Shown piece by piece: positions 1 to 10,282 of a DNA stretch of 64,000 nt. The notes below the pieces were generated by a model that saw nothing but the letters and a program-made list of their open reading frames with translations, was not told the origin of the DNA and searched no databases. The position numbers were made by a program, and so were the translations under genes. The DNA lies in NCBI RefSeq assembly GCF_003369915.1, contig NC_046673.1:5688001-5752000 (forward strand). Reading direction: 5' to 3'. How positions within the stretch are numbered: position 1 is the stretch's first letter; the number at the start of each line of letters is the position of its first letter. This DNA is from Drosophila miranda (lineage: Eukaryota > Arthropoda > Insecta > Diptera > Drosophilidae).

Positions 1-1466
1 TTGCCTGCCTTGGGTATGAATACGACTTTGGTCTGAAGCCAGGTGTCAGGAATGCACCCGTATGAGAAGATTCCCTCGTAAATTATTTTGAGCCAGTTAA
101 TGGCTTTGTGTCCCGCGTGAATCAGTTGGGCAGGGAAAATGACGTCTGGCCCCGCGGACTTGTAGGGTTTAAAGCTTCTGATCGCCCAGGAAATGTTCTC
201 CTGGCTTAGCAGTCTCAGGATGGCATTTGAGGCGGCAGAAGGAGGCGCGAGGTAGTTGGGTCTGTTTTCATCGCAGCCAGGGAAGTGGGTACTTAGAAGA
301 AGATTTAGCGACTCATCGCTGGACGTGGTCCATGACTGGTCGATGCTCTTCAAGTAGCCCAGGGTGGGTGTTGTCTTCGAGAGAACTCTGCACAAGCGTG
401 AGGCTTCTGAGTTACTCTCGATTTCGCTGCAGAACTTACGCCAGGAGGCGCGTTTGGCTTTTCTAAGTTCTTTGTTGTAGGTTGACAGACTGGCCTTGTA
501 TTCGGCCCAGTTTTGCTCAACGTTTTCAGCCTTAGCTTTATTGAAGAGTCTCCGGGAGGCTTTCCGGAGTTCACCCAGTTTCGGATTCCACCATTCAGGT
601 TTCTTCCGGCCTCTGTTCTTGCCAGAGGGGCATGCTTTGTCGAGCGCCTTATTGCAGGCGTCGGTAAAGATCTTAAGACGAGTCGTGGCCTCCGTGGAGA
701 ACTCCTCCTCAGATGGGGGCTCAGGGAGAACACGACAGAGGTAATCAGAGTACCGAGTCCAGTTTGTCCGCCTGATGTTCCGGAATCGGACTGGCTTCGG
801 TACTGAGAAGGAGAAGACAGTTTCCACGTACCTGTGGTCCGAGAAGGAGTGCTCTTCCAGGACCCTCCAGGATACAATGTTACGCTGTATCTCATGAGAG
901 GCAAGCGTGAGGTCCAGGACCTCCTTGCGGTTTTTAATAATAAAGGTGGGATCTGAGTGGGATCTGACCATCTGAGTGGTCAGTAAGTAACTGAAAAGGT
1001 ACTCACCCCTTTCGTTTGTGTCAGTGCTTCCCCACTGACAGTGATGTGCATTGGCATCGCACCCCACAATTAGGCCGATGTCCTTGGCCGAGCAGTCTGC
1101 GATTAGAGCCCGGAGAGGCGCGTGTGGAGCGGGGTCTGGTTGTTCATGCCCCATGTATGCGGAGCAGATCCTCAGTGAGCGCTCCTGGCCTTCGAGGCTC
1201 ACTGCGGTGTGGTCTTCATTGCTGAAATTTGGGAGCAAAAATAAGTGCAACTCTCTTTTTGCAAGAATGCAGGTACGAATTTTACCTGCGGTTTCAGCTA
1301 CGTATAGCTTGTAGTCAGAAGTCCTCAGACCGGAGACCCTGTTTCCGAGGATCCAGGGCTCCTGAATGAGGACTATGTCGGCTCCACCCTTGGCCAGGTG
1401 GAGCAGTAGAGCAGCGCATGCTGCCTTACAATGGTGGAGGTTTGTCTGCAGGAGCGTCAACGACAT
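1..1466 (-). CDS. Non-LTR ORF2: endonuclease plus start of reverse transcriptase (partial)
   Basis: Reading the minus strand from the ATG at 1466, I find one frame without a stop down to base 1 (about 488 codons), so the C-terminal part lies outside the window. Visible motifs are an N-terminal NLHHCKAA, QEPW, GCDANAHHCQWG and SDHRYV, which are the successive endonuclease blocks of LINE-type EN domains. They are followed by a linker and the first RT blocks (SAGPDVIFPAQL, then VVFIPKAG at the edge). The enzyme would nick target DNA and prime cDNA synthesis there. The ATG overlaps the last 41 bases of ORF1 in another frame, which fits translational coupling. This frame looks undamaged, unlike most neighbouring elements. 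Start choice is inferred from position only. Confidence 0.7.
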   Translation of the reverse strand, partial: MSLTLLQTNLHHCKAACAALLLHLAKGGADIVLIQEPWILGNRVSGLRTSDYKLYVAETAGKIRTCILAKRELHLFLLPNFSNEDHTAVSLEGQERSLRICSAYMGHEQPDPAPHAPLRALIADCSAKDIGLIVGCDANAHHCQWGSTDTNERGEYLFSYLLTTQMVRSHSDPTFIIKNRKEVLDLTLASHEIQRNIVSWRVLEEHSFSDHRYVETVFSFSVPKPVRFRNIRRTNWTRYSDYLCRVLPEPPSEEEFSTEATTRLKIFTDACNKALDKACPSGKNRGRKKPEWWNPKLGELRKASRRLFNKAKAENVEQNWAEYKASLSTYNKELRKAKRASWRKFCSEIESNSEASRLCRVLSKTTPTLGYLKSIDQSWTTSSDESLNLLLSTHFPGCDENRPNYLAPPSAASNAILRLLSQENISWAIRSFKPYKSAGPDVIFPAQLIHAGHKAINWLKIIYEGIFSYGCIPDTWLQTKVVFIPKAG

Positions 1467-2988
1467 TCCTGAGGCTCGCCTCCACCATTGTTGCTTCTAG
1501 ATCGCTGTCAGGGGACTCCGGCTCCTCCCCGACAACGATGTGGCTGAGACCTCTGGCTAGGTCGCTCTCGTCGAACGCGTAGTCGTCCAAGATGTCGTCC
1601 GACATCATGGACGCCGCATCCGACGCCGGGTTGTCTTCCTCGCACGAGGCCCCCTCTTTCGGGATCTCCGGCAGCTCCGGGTCTGGCTCGACCTCCGCTT
1701 GCCTGCCCTTGCGATCGGACTTGTAAGTGGATATGGTGACCTTCTTGTAGCCATAATCCACTACACCGTCCGACATTGCGAGGAAATCAATGGATTCCTC
1801 ATTTAGGACGAGGATAATCTGGCGCCTCTACCCTTGGATATCCTCCACCTTTGCCACCTTCCAATCGGCTGTAGGGAGGTGGGGGTTGCAGACCTGCAGT
1901 AACCTGAGGATCTTCTCAGGCTCTGCAGGCTTAGCCGAGACCCACGCTCTGGCTCTCGGGCGGCTAGGGACATCTTCCCACTTCACGGCCTCCAGTTTCG
2001 CCCCTGGATAGACCTCTTTGAGGGCCGCCACCGCCTTCATGTAGAGGGCCGCAGAGCGAGCGTCTTGGCAGGCGATGGCTTTCACCTGGCCTTGATGCCA
2101 CCCTGCGTCCTCACACTTTGGCGGTGGTCCGCCGTTCTCCTCCAGTTCCAGTAGGAACCGGTCCTGGAGCTCGTTCTCCACCAGGTGCCACTTATCGCGA
2201 GGGACATGGCCGTCCTCGGCGCCCCTGTCCAGGACACCGATCAGGGTCCTGCCCCTCGCCACCTCAGCGAACGACCGGTTCGTGAGGTGGGTCTTCACCC
2301 GCTTGGCTTGCTGGGCTTGGCCTGGCTGATTTGCGGGGTCCTCCGCTGAGCGTTGCCGCTTGTTGGGGGCCTTGGCTGCGCCCTTTCCGGCTTTGGCTGG
2401 CTGGAACAGTGGAAGGATTGAGGAGGCCCACAGCCTCTGCTCCTTTCCTTCGGCTGACGCCCTGAAGTTCGGGTCTTCGTTGGACAGGATGAAAGCCGCT
2501 CGTCTCCTGTCCTGGTACGACGGCTTTCCTCCCCGTGGTGCAGAGACGCTGCCCGCCGGGGCTCCCATGGGTTCTTCGGTCCCGGTGCGCTTACCAGCCG
2601 CGATTACGCTCTGCTTGGCAGCCACCCCGGTATCCGCTTCGCCCTTGGAGCCACCCGACTTGGAAGGACCCGATTGGCTTTTCGGGCCCCCCCTCGCTGC
2701 GGCTGCTGCCTGAAGACGGTGGACCGACTCAGTCTCCTTCCCCGTCTTCTTTGGACCCGGTTTCCCAGGCGCTGGTGCAGAGGGATTGGCTTGTCCCTCC
2801 GGTACTTTAAGAGGTTTTGTTGGTTTTGATATTTTGAGTATTTGACATAGTAGTTCCCACGAGTAGGCGGGAAGGGGATGGTCACCCGAGGCATAGCCCG
2901 CTTGCCCCGGGAAGCCTGATTTAAACTGGAGGTCGGCAGGTATCCAGAGTCCGCACATTAGCGACCGGGCACCCCCCCGGCCATGCAT
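1426..2988 (-). pseudogene. Non-LTR ORF1 (Gag-like RNA-binding protein) with one in-frame stop
   Basis: A 386-codon frame (1828-2988) rich in Pro, Lys and Gly ends at a TAG at 1828-1830, but the same frame continues for 133 more codons to 1426. Across the stop the protein style is continuous: a region with DWKV before the stop and IILVLNEES then GYKKVTISTYKSD after it. That pattern resembles the DUF4780 domain found in ORF1 of LOA-type elements (from memory). The extreme C-terminus is acidic. The simplest reading is one amber mutation in an otherwise whole ORF1; programmed read-through is less likely. ORF1 proteins coat the element RNA and accompany it to the nucleus. Confidence 0.6.
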
Positions 2989-3284
2989 CCCTCGGCATAT
3001 AACAGTGTCACCTTGGATTGGGGTAATTTCACTGAGAGTTTTCTTCTCTCCGCCCGACTACCATTCGCCAGCATCCTAGCAGAGACATGACCGTGCTACG
3101 ACCTGTTTCCAGCCGCCCTCACCGGGAGAGTATAGTCTCACTTCCACCGGTGTGCACAGTTACGGCGGGTGACGGTTCGCTCGCAACCCTCTGTGTCCTA
3201 GGGGGGGTGTGAGACGCAGACCGCACCGGGTATTACTAACCGGAGCGGCTGCGCCTCAGACCCGTCATCCGTTTGTCAGCAGCA

Positions 3285-6240
3285 GAGCATTACACGTAAT
3301 GCAACCAAAAACTGTCCGACAAAACATAAATTTTATATTCATAATTTTTCTGAAAATTATGACATACTCTTAGGCAGAGAATATTTGATGGCCAGCAAAG
3401 CCGTCATCGATTACCGAAATGAAACGGTAACGTTAGGAGAAAGGTCATACCCAATCATCCAAAGTGGAGAAGCAATTGCCGACGGCAAGACCGCACACAA
3501 AGGTGATAAGCCATCTTCAAAGGAAGATATAACTACACCTAAGTGCCTTGACCCATCTCCTGAAGGAGAGCAATACTTCGCTTCCGCATTAGAGAATGAA
3601 TTAAGGGAATGCAACCAGCTAAGGTTGGAACATTTAAATGACGAAGAAAAGGAGAAACTAAAGAAAGTTCTCTATGAATTTAAGGACGTGCAGTATAAAG
3701 ACATTTTGACCTTCACTAGTACTATAAAGCACGAAATTAAAACCCATCACGAAGATCCTGTATATCGTCGACCATATAAATATGCTCAGATACACGATCA
3801 AGAAGTGACTCAACAAATCAAAGATATGATTAGACAGGGAATCATTCGTAAGTCGAATTCTCCCTATTGGGCACCCATTGCTATGATACCAAAGAAAATA
3901 GATGCTTCAGGATAGCAGAAATATCGTATGGTAGTAGATTATAGAAGTCTAAACGAGGTGACAATCAAGGATAAATTTCCTACACCCAGAATGGACGAAA
4001 TACTAGATAAGCTAGGTAGGTGCCAATATTTCATAACAATCGATTTAGCTAAGGGATTCCATCAAATGCATCAAAGATGCATGAACAATCTGTTAGAAGA
4101 TTTAATTTTCAAAGATTGCCTTGTGTATCTAGACGACATCATTATCTATTCCACATCATTGGAAGAACATTTGTTGTCTCTTAAAAGGGTCTTTGGAAAG
4201 TTGAGAGATGCAAATCTCAAACTTCAAATGGATAAGTGTGAATTCCTGAAGAAAAAAAGGAATTCCTAGGCCATGTAGTAACAACTAACGGCATAGTTCC
4301 TAATCCAAAGAAAATATCCGCCATAATAAACTTCCCAATACCCAATACAACCACAAAAATAAAATCATTCATAGGTTTATGTGGATTTTATAGGAAATTC
4401 ATTCCCAATTTCGCTAATATAGCAAAACCAATGACACTCAAATTGAAGAAACGAGCAGTCATAGACCCAACCGAGGAAAAATACGTCGAGGCCTTCGAAA
4501 AGTTGAAAGTACTTATCACCTCAGACCCCATCCTCGCATTCGCAGATTTCAACAAAATGTTCACGGTAACAACCGATGCAAGTAACATTGCATTAGGAGC
4601 AGTGTTGTCGCAAGACCACAAACCAATTTGCTATGCAAGTAGAACCTTAAACGAACATGAAATCAATTATTCAGCAATAGAAAAGGAATTACTAGCTATA
4701 GTTTGGGCAATTAAGTATTTCAGATCATACCTGTTTGGTAGAACGTTTGAGATATTAAGTGATCACAAACCCTTGATTTGGTTGAATAACCTCAAGGAAC
4801 CAAATATAAAGCTACAACGATGGAAGATCAAATTAAATGAATTTAACTTCAAAATAAAATATTTACCAGGAAAGGAGAACCATGTAGCCGATGCGCTATC
4901 AAGAGTAAAGATTAACGAAAACCTACTCGGGGAAACCATTAATAGTGATTGTGCAACGGTCCATAGCGCGCAAGAAGATAATACAAATTATATTCCACTT
5001 ACAGAGAGACCAATCAATTACTATAATAGGCAAATAGAACTGATTAAAGGTAATGAGGATAAGGTAGAAACACCCACTATTTCCACAAGATACTGATAAA
5101 AATCACATATACTGAAATGACAGAGTCATTAGCAAAAGATATAATAAAGGAATATGTGTGTACCAAAAAGAGTGCACTATATTTCCATAACGAAGTAGAC
5201 TTCCCACTGTTCCAAAGGGCATTCCTGGAGATAATCAGTCCAAATCACTTAACTAAACTGATTAAATCCAGTACCAAACTCATAGATATTCCGAACTACT
5301 CCGAATTCAAAGAACAAATATTGAAGAATCATAATTGAAGACCACTAATTGGTTTAAAGGAAAATTCTACTACCCCGATTATCAAAAGGTAATCCAAAAT
5401 ATTATCAATGAATGTCCTACGTGCAACGTTGCTAAAACAGAGCATCGTAACACCAATCTAACCTTCGAGATCACCCCTGAAATACAAAATATCAGAGAAA
5501 AGTATGTCATGGATTTCTATTTGGTAGGCAATCAACAATTCCTATCATGCATTGATGTATATTCTAAATTCGCTACCCTTGTAGAAGTTAAGAGTCGTGA
5601 CTGGTTAGAAACAAAGAGAGCCATCATAAAAGTCTTTATCGAAATGGGCAAGCCACAGGGAATTAAAGCCGACAAAGATTCAGCCTTTATGTGCGCAGCA
5701 TTGCAAGCATGGTTGAATGCGGAAAATGTGAAAATCGAAATCACTACCAGTAAGAACGGAGTTTCTGATGTAGAACGGCTACATAAAACGATCAATGAAA
5801 AATTAAGAATTATCTCAAGCGAGGATAACATAGAAAACAAGCTCACAAAATTCGAGTTAATTCTATACACTTATAACCATAAAACGGTTCATAATAATAC
5901 AAAAAGATCCCCAGCTGATATCTTCCTGTACGCCGGACTACTAGATTATAACACCCAACCGAATAAAGTTAGGAAGATCAATCATTTGAATAACGATAGA
6001 ATCGATTTTGAAGTAGACACACGCTACAAGAATGCACCCCTAGTTAAAACAAAAACAACCAACCCGTTCAAAAGAACAGGGGAAATTAGGCAGGTAGACG
6101 AAAAGCACTTTGAAGAGAAAAATAGAGGGAGGAAAATCACCAACTATAAAACGAAATTCAAAAGAAAGGAAAATATAATAAAAGTAAATACGATAATTGC
6201 AGAGTACCCGAAGAGAGTACTGGGAATCCGGAGCTACAAC
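3285..6240 (+). pseudogene. Errantivirus pol (protease end, RT, RNase H, integrase), copy 1
   Basis: Order: protease tail (LLGREYLMASKAVIDYRN region), RT, RNase H ([12 protein letters not shown], then DALSRV), HHCC zinc finger and integrase core. Breaks found by comparison with copy 2: a TAG at 3913-3915; an in-frame deletion of roughly 100 bases near 4067 that removes the RT block containing MPFGL although YLDD is kept; a one-base loss near 4255 in an A-run; a one-base loss near 5078; and a loss of just over 20 bases near 5330. Integrase from 5335 onward is open and runs straight into the env frame. The enzyme set cannot work as it stands. Confidence 0.85.
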
Positions 6241-7605
6241 ATGATTAAGATTATAATCTTACTAATGTTCACCGTCCTACAGTCTACCGGACAGAATATA
6301 GAGATAGATCCCATCAACTCAAGGAATGTATATCTCATATTCAAAACAAATACCATTAACATACCCATTAATTATGAATACCATTATCTAAAAATTAATA
6401 TAACAAGAACAGATGAAACATATCAGAGTTTACTAGAACAGGCAACCCAATTTAATAACGAAATCCAAGTTCAATATTTAGTCGAGAAATTGCAACGTGA
6501 ATTCAACGGCATAAAAATAGCCAAAAGAAACAAAAGAGGCCTTATAAATGCAGTAGGCACAATATATAAATATCTATTTGGAACGTTAGATCAAAATGAT
6601 AACGTCGAATTAGAAGGGAAAATAGACAGTCTGGCTAGCCACAGTGTTCAAGCTAACGAATTAAACTTAGTAATTCAAGCAGTAAATTCTGGCATAGAAG
6701 TTGTCAATAAATTAAACAAGGATAATGATAGAAATAAGCAACTAGAAATATTAATATTTAACCTTCAACATTTTACTGAGTACATAGAGGATATTGAAAT
6801 AGGCATGCAGCTAACAAGATTAGGGATCTTTAATCCAAAATTATTAAGGCAGGATTAACTGAAACACATCGATTCAGAGAAATTATTAAATATCAAAACA
6901 TCTGCCTGGTTGAAATCAGACACTAACGAAATACTAATAATTTCCAACATCCCACGAGAGATCAGAAATATTCCTATACTTAAAATTGTCCCATATCCAG
7001 ATGAAGATAATAACATCCTCACTGACCTAACGCAAAACAATTATTACGTTCTAGAAAACGAGGTATATGAAAAAGAATCAAAACGAAAAATAAATGACGA
7101 ATGTATATCAGGAATAGTCAAACAAGTAGAAACAAAATGTCCATACACCAAAGCACACCAAAACTTTCAAATAAGTTTCATAGAACCCAATATATTGTTA
7201 ACTTGGAAATTACCAAAAACCATATTAAACCAAGATTGCCTAAACCAAGAAATAAAAGTAGAAGGTAACGCATTAATAAAAATACATAATTGCAGTGTAC
7301 AATTAAATGAATTCTTAATATCCAACTCAATACCAGAATTTGCACAAAGCATATACATCAACAATAACGTAACAAAAATTAAACCACTGTCTTATTTGCA
7401 AACCAAAGAAATCGTAATATAATGTAAGCTTAATACTACTATTTGTCATAATCATAATAGGATTAAGCTACAAATTGTTTAATCTAAGTAAAAGCAATAA
7501 GCCTAAAACCGACCCGCACATAGAAACATCCTTAGACGAAGACGAGGAATCCCCAGCAGGCACAGTTTTAGACGCACCTGAACTATATCCAAGGATAATC
7601 GCCTG
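6241..7605 (+). pseudogene. Errantivirus env-like gene (baculovirus F-protein type), broken
   Basis: In the same frame as the end of integrase, a new segment begins with a hydrophobic signal-like stretch (MIKIIILLMF). About 100 residues later comes a basic cleavage-like site (RNKRGLINAVG) followed by KYLFGTLD, the arrangement of errantivirus/baculovirus F-type fusion proteins. The frame is stopped by a TAA at 6856-6858 and resumes to 7422. A hydrophobic membrane segment and acidic cytoplasmic tail then follow in a different frame, ending at 7605. So there is at least one stop and one frameshift, and no functional envelope is encoded. Reading pol and env in one continuous frame is unusual; errantiviruses normally splice env. 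Confidence 0.75.
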
Positions 7606-7633
7606 AGGACAGGCTTAAATCTAACAATGGGGG

Positions 7634-7961
7634 AGTGACATATCTATAGTCCATGCTCCGCATACCCTTGTCTATGTCTATTACCCTGCACCCACAATAC
7701 TATAAACAATCCGACACCCTCAGCTTCGAACCCCCATAAACAATCTCACGCTCGAAGTGGACCACGCGTAGCCGATTGCAGGCAATGTAAACAAACACCC
7801 TAGGCTAGAAGTTGAACATAAAACAATAGACATCGCGACACCGTCGGAGAATTCACCCAAGTTAATTCCGTTCAAGACATCTGACCTCAGTCATCGTCGG
7901 GGAAACTAACTAACCATTGTACGTTAAGTTTAAGTTTTAAAAAAGATTTTTTATTTCAGGA
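7634..7961 (+). repeat. 3' LTR of errantivirus copy 1, deleted and folded back
   Basis: Starts AGTGACATATC just after a short purine tract (AATGGGGG). It matches the reverse complement of the intact LTR at 33580-34258 up to ACAATAGA (about 7830), then skips a central block and resumes at TCGCGACACCGTCGG. After GTTTAAG (7928-7934) the sequence turns into the opposite strand of the same LTR end (TTTTAAAAAAG), and at about 7962 it joins an inverted LTR fragment. Confidence 0.8.
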
Positions 7962-8128
7962 CCTTCCGCTGCGTATGATCGGTGTTGCATTACTTGGGGG
8001 TGGCTGAGAATAGGGCCTCTGATTGGTCAGCTAGGATGGCGCGGTTCTTGAGAATCGATTAGTAATTGATCTCTGAAGAGTGGCGTGATTCTGGTGCGGC
8101 TGGATTCTAGTGCGGCATCTATTGTTTT
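7962..8128 (-). repeat. Truncated 3' LTR fragment of errantivirus copy 2
   Basis: Plus-strand text from CTTCCGCTGCGTATGATCGG to CGGCATCTATTGTTTT is nearly identical to 33908-34073 inside the intact LTR. The right edge is fused directly to integrase coding sequence at about 8128, so everything from the integrase core through env and the first part of the LTR is deleted. The left edge meets the folded-back LTR of copy 1. Confidence 0.8.
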
Positions 8129-8827
8129 GTATAGAAATCCATGACATACTTTTCTCCGATATTTTGTATTTCAGGGGTGATCTCGAAGGTTAGATTGGTG
8201 TAACGATGCTCTGTTTTAGCAACGTTGCACGTAGGACATTCATTGATAATATTTTGGATTAACTTTTGATAATCGGGGTAGTAGAATTTTCCTTTAAACC
8301 AATTTGTGGTCTTTTCGATACCTGGGTGAAGTAGCTCTTTATGATTCTTCAATATTTGTTCTTTGAATTCGGAGTAGTTCGAAATATCTATGAGTTTGGT
8401 ACTGGATTTAATCAGTTTAGTGAAGTGATTTTGACTGATTATCTCCAGGAATGCCCTTTGGACAAGTGGGAAGTCTACTGCGTTATGGAAATATAGTGCA
8501 CTCTTTTTGGTACACACATATTCCTTTATTATATCTTTTGCTAATGACTCTGTCATTTCAGTATATGTGATTTTTATCAGTATCTTGTGGAAATAGTGGG
8601 ATGTTTCTACCTTATCCTCATTACCTTTAATCAGTTCTATTTGCCTATTATAGTAATTGATTGGTCTCTCTGTAAGTGGAATATAATTTGTATTATCTTC
8701 TTGCGCGCTATGGACCGTTGCACAATCACTATTAATGGTTTCCCCGAGTAGGTTTTCGTTAATCTTTACTCTTGATAGCGCATCGGCTACATGGTTCTCC
8801 TTTCCTGGTAAATATTTTATTTGAAGT
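8129..8827 (-). pseudogene. Errantivirus copy 2: RNase H end and integrase N-terminus
   Basis: Minus-strand continuation of copy 2 after the CR1 insertion: DALSRV-type RNase H end, a spacer, then an open frame (8119-8556) with the integrase zinc finger, including the HPGIE and CPTC segments that are lost in copy 1. The frame ends a few codons into the LTR fragment, before the catalytic core. It serves as the reference for the breaks in copy 1. Confidence 0.75.
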
Positions 8828-9265
8828 CATTTCGCTGATTATCTTTCGTAGTGATCAGACGTGTTTTTGTTTTGCGCTCCGCATTTTTTCCTTTTGTTTT
8901 GAATAAACAGCCGGTGTTTTCCTAACTAAATTCGAATTATACTTTCTAACCAGACAACAATCTGGAAACCTATTCATTTACGCGAGTGCATGCCTTTTGA
9001 TTTGTGTTAAAGCATTATTTAACTTTTTATTTTTCGGCGTCGGCTTGTGTTTGTGTTGTTGCAGTGAGTGAGTATTGCATTGCAGTCCGCTCTCGTCTGG
9101 TAGTTTTTGTTGTTTTATCAATGTTTTTTTACCAATTCCGCTTTGAGCGTTGTCTGGCACATTGGACTGATACCAATTTGTTTTGCAGATAATTGTAAAT
9201 TGTAATTGTGTCATTGGACTGATACCAGTTTGTTTTGCAAGTAATTGTAAATAAATAATAATAAA

Positions 9266-10280
9266 ATGGAATACGCTGTGGTCTGTGCCAAAAAAACCTG
9301 CAAGAAGCAGATCACCCACGATCAGCCGAATGTCCCCTGCTGGCTCTGCGACAGCGTAGTGCACGCAAAATGCGCTGGATTTTCTGGCCTCGTGAGTGAT
9401 GCTATAGCCAAACGTAATGGCTTGCATTACAGTTGCGAGGCATGCCGTGCGGTGGAGAAAGACATGGTATCTTTCATGAGGCAGACGCGGAGTGGCTTTA
9501 AGGAGCTGACCGTTGGTTTTAAAAAACCAATACGATCGGCTCCTAGCCATGGAGGCTCAGTTTAGCGGTTTAAAACTGCTGAATGAGTCTCCGAGGTGCA
9601 AAAAGCTCACTCCGCGGGATCTGCAATTGCCAACCGTCACTCAGCCGTGCGCCGCCGAAAAACTGACTCCGACCACTCCAAGTGTGCAGCAGTTGATCTC
9701 GTTTGCCACTCCAAGGGCAACGACAGCTGCTGGCGATGCAGATTCGGTAGCCGAATTCATCGCCCCGGAGAATGTGCAGCCAAGTACGTCTGCAGCGTCC
9801 GTGTCCGTGGTGTCCGCAAGTTCGCTAGTTGTCCCGTCTATCCCGATCCCACCAGTAAATAGACGTTCCGGACCTCCGGATATTGCCACCACAGGTACTA
9901 GGCCTGTGGTGACTAAACCACTGGTGGGAGTCCCACCAAAACGACAAGTTTTTGTTTCACGGCTGGCCCCTGACCTCACATCTAATGATGTAATTGCTTT
10001 TATTCAAAGCAAAATAAAAGCCGTGGGTTTAAAGGTGGAGAAATTCAACTTCTCTTATGCCAGGGAGATAGCCTCGTTTAAGATAAGCATCTCCCCAACT
10101 CAATTTGACACCATTTGCTCCGCCAAATTTTGGCCGGAGCATTTGGTGGTGAAGGAGTTTAAGGCTAAGAAGAAGAATAGGCCCCCCATATCCCTTCCAA
10201 ATCTTTCCAGTGTGCCACCCTCAACCTCAACTTCCTCTTCCTCAACTTCCCGTCTTGCTTCCACCTTTCCAAAAAACTAA
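9266..10280 (+). pseudogene. CR1-like ORF1 (PHD-like finger protein), one frameshift
   Basis: The first 99 codons from the ATG at 9266 carry a Cys/His pattern of PHD type (C-x4-C, C-x2-C, H-x2-C, C-x2-C between residues about 8 and 55). The frame ends at 9565, but the neighbouring frame opens at 9513 and runs to 10280 with a Ser/Thr/Pro-rich linker and a basic, RNA-binding-like C-terminus (FVSRLAPDL to KAKKKNRPP). The switch falls at TTTTAAAAAACC (about 9518-9530), so a one-base slip in the A-run is the likely break. ORF1 would bind the element RNA. Confidence 0.7.
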
Positions 10281-10282
10281 CT

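Larger units (their letters stand above)
1..3259 (-). mobile_element. LOA/R1-like non-LTR retrotransposon, 3' part outside window
   Basis: Two overlapping minus-strand reading frames are arranged as in LOA/R1-type LINEs: an ORF1 (1426-2988) followed by an ORF2 carrying an apurinic-type endonuclease and the beginning of reverse transcriptase. The 5' leader is 2989-3259 and GC-rich. Its 5' end abuts errantivirus copy 1: from about 3260 the sequence resembles the protease region that continues normally in copy 2 (compare 15040-15075, minus strand). The left end is cut by the window, so no target-site duplication or tail can be judged. Clade assignment (LOA, as in bilbo or TRIM of the obscura group) is from remembered protein style and is tentative. 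Confidence 0.75.
3260..7961 (+). mobile_element. Errantivirus-type LTR retrotransposon, copy 1 (5'-truncated, decayed)
   Basis: Plus-strand remnant carrying protease C-terminus, RT/RNase H, integrase, an env-like gene and a rearranged 3' LTR starting AGTGACATAT. Its 5' LTR and gag are missing, replaced by the LOA-like element. The LTR start, the env with a furin-like site and the tRNA-Ser primer site seen in copy 2 place it with the 17.6/297/ZAM branch of insect errantiviruses. It carries several frame breaks relative to copy 2, so it is not autonomous. It lies tail-to-tail with copy 2. Confidence 0.8.

Noticed and set aside
350-904. 184-codon minus-strand frame in the LOA-like element
   Set aside because: Out of frame with the endonuclease and RT motifs of ORF2, which occupy another minus-strand frame.
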